From an uncultured Helicobacter sp. (GTDB taxonomy: Bacteria > Campylobacterota > Campylobacteria > Campylobacterales > Helicobacteraceae), in assembly GCA_947179285.1 (NCBI GenBank), contig CAMXAV010000073.1:1-5157 (forward strand): a stretch of 5,157 nt of DNA, written 5' to 3'. The notes beneath the pieces are model-generated. The model searched no databases, was not told the origin of the DNA, and saw only the letters and a list, made by a program, of their open reading frames with translations. The translations under genes were made by a program, and so were the position numbers. Every line of letters starts with the position of its first letter. The first letter of the stretch is position 1. Positions 4,701 through 5,157 of this stretch are shown piece after piece.

Positions 4701-5157
4701 ATGCTTAATTTATTTAATCATTTTCAATCTCAAAAAGAATTTTTACAGATTTCATTTAGCAAAGAATTGCAAGGGAATTTTGCAAAAGAAAACCTGCTTA
4801 TTTTTGATGATAATCTCAATGCAATGCAGAATCTCTTACAGAATAAAAGCTTTAATCAGGGGAAAACTTTTAAAAATATGATTGATTTAGTGTATATTGA
4901 CCCTCCGTTTGGAACAAATAATATTTTTAGAATGGGTAGCACAATGAGTTCAAGTTTAGATTCTGAAATTGCCTATCAAGATAAGTTTAATTTAGAATCT
5001 TACTTAGAGTTCCTCTACTACCGCTTAATTCTAATCAAAGAATTAATGAGTGAAAAAGCGAGTTTTTATATTCACATTGATACAAAAATGGGACATTATG
5101 TCAAAATTCTATGTGATGAAATTTTTGGAAGAGAGAATTTTATCAATGATATTACTC
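4701..5157 (+). CDS. Type II DNA methyltransferase, beta class (DPPF motif), N-terminal part
   Basis: The first 152 residues of a methyltransferase that runs past the window edge. Motif IV is I-D67-P-P-F70 in LVYIDPPFGTNN, the form usual in N6-adenine methylases. It is followed by the conserved downstream block YLEFLYYRLILIKELMSEKA, FYIHIDTKMGHYVKILCDE and IFGRENFIND. Catalytic motif IV so early (residue 67), with no FxGxG SAM motif before it, implies the beta class, with the SAM-binding DPFxGSGT expected downstream outside the window. This block is shared with the Mod subunits of type III systems, but the restriction gene directly upstream is a small type II enzyme, so a type II role is more likely. 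The ATG lies 2 nt after the previous stop, with a weak AGG at 4691-4693; translation is probably coupled to the nuclease gene. It would protect the same target from that nuclease, probably on an adenine. Confidence 0.88.
   Translation, partial: MLNLFNHFQSQKEFLQISFSKELQGNFAKENLLIFDDNLNAMQNLLQNKSFNQGKTFKNMIDLVYIDPPFGTNNIFRMGSTMSSSLDSEIAYQDKFNLESYLEFLYYRLILIKELMSEKASFYIHIDTKMGHYVKILCDEIFGRENFINDIT

Overview
The window is a compact run of eight genes and gene fragments, all on the + strand. Most neighbours overlap or sit within a few bases of each other, and the largest gaps are about 60 bases. No gene on the - strand is credible, and I saw no RNA gene, CRISPR array or insertion sequence. The low-GC coding style, many AAA/AAT/ATT codons, short ATGA/TAATG junctions and dense type II restriction-modification (R-M) genes suggest a Campylobacterota genome. 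An enterohepatic Helicobacter is the most likely source, but this is inference from style and gene content, as no species marker is present.

Layout: (1) 2-178 is the 3' end of an alpha/beta hydrolase. (2) 239-652 is a small FMN split-barrel protein of the pyridoxamine 5'-phosphate oxidase-like family. (3) 691-1335 and 1335-1985 are two tandem paralogues, each a signal peptide followed by about six ankyrin repeats. (4) 1982-2392 is a VOC/glyoxalase-fold protein. (5) 2425-3246 and 3236-3826 are a beta-class DNA methyltransferase (TSPPY) and an overlapping HNH nuclease, which look like one type II R-M pair. (6) 3913-4698 is a PD-(D/E)xK restriction endonuclease, probably of the Tsp45I type, followed 2 nt later by (7) a second DNA methyltransferase (DPPF) from 4701 that runs off the window. 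This looks like a second R-M pair.

The region is a mosaic. The hydrolase, flavoprotein and VOC genes are near 47% GC in sampled 60-base lines, while the ankyrin and R-M genes are near 27-33%. The simplest reading is a metabolic backbone into which AT-rich accessory genes were placed on both sides of the VOC gene.

The most notable structure is a 52-base stretch of the 3' end of the second ankyrin gene (1921-1972). It recurs at 3857-3908, directly upstream of the second restriction gene, with 44 of 52 bases identical and the reading frame kept. It looks like the tail of a lost ankyrin paralogue. It supplies the ribosome binding site for the restriction gene, just as the intact tail does for the VOC gene. 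The two copies bracket the VOC gene plus the first R-M pair, which suggests how this accessory region was assembled.
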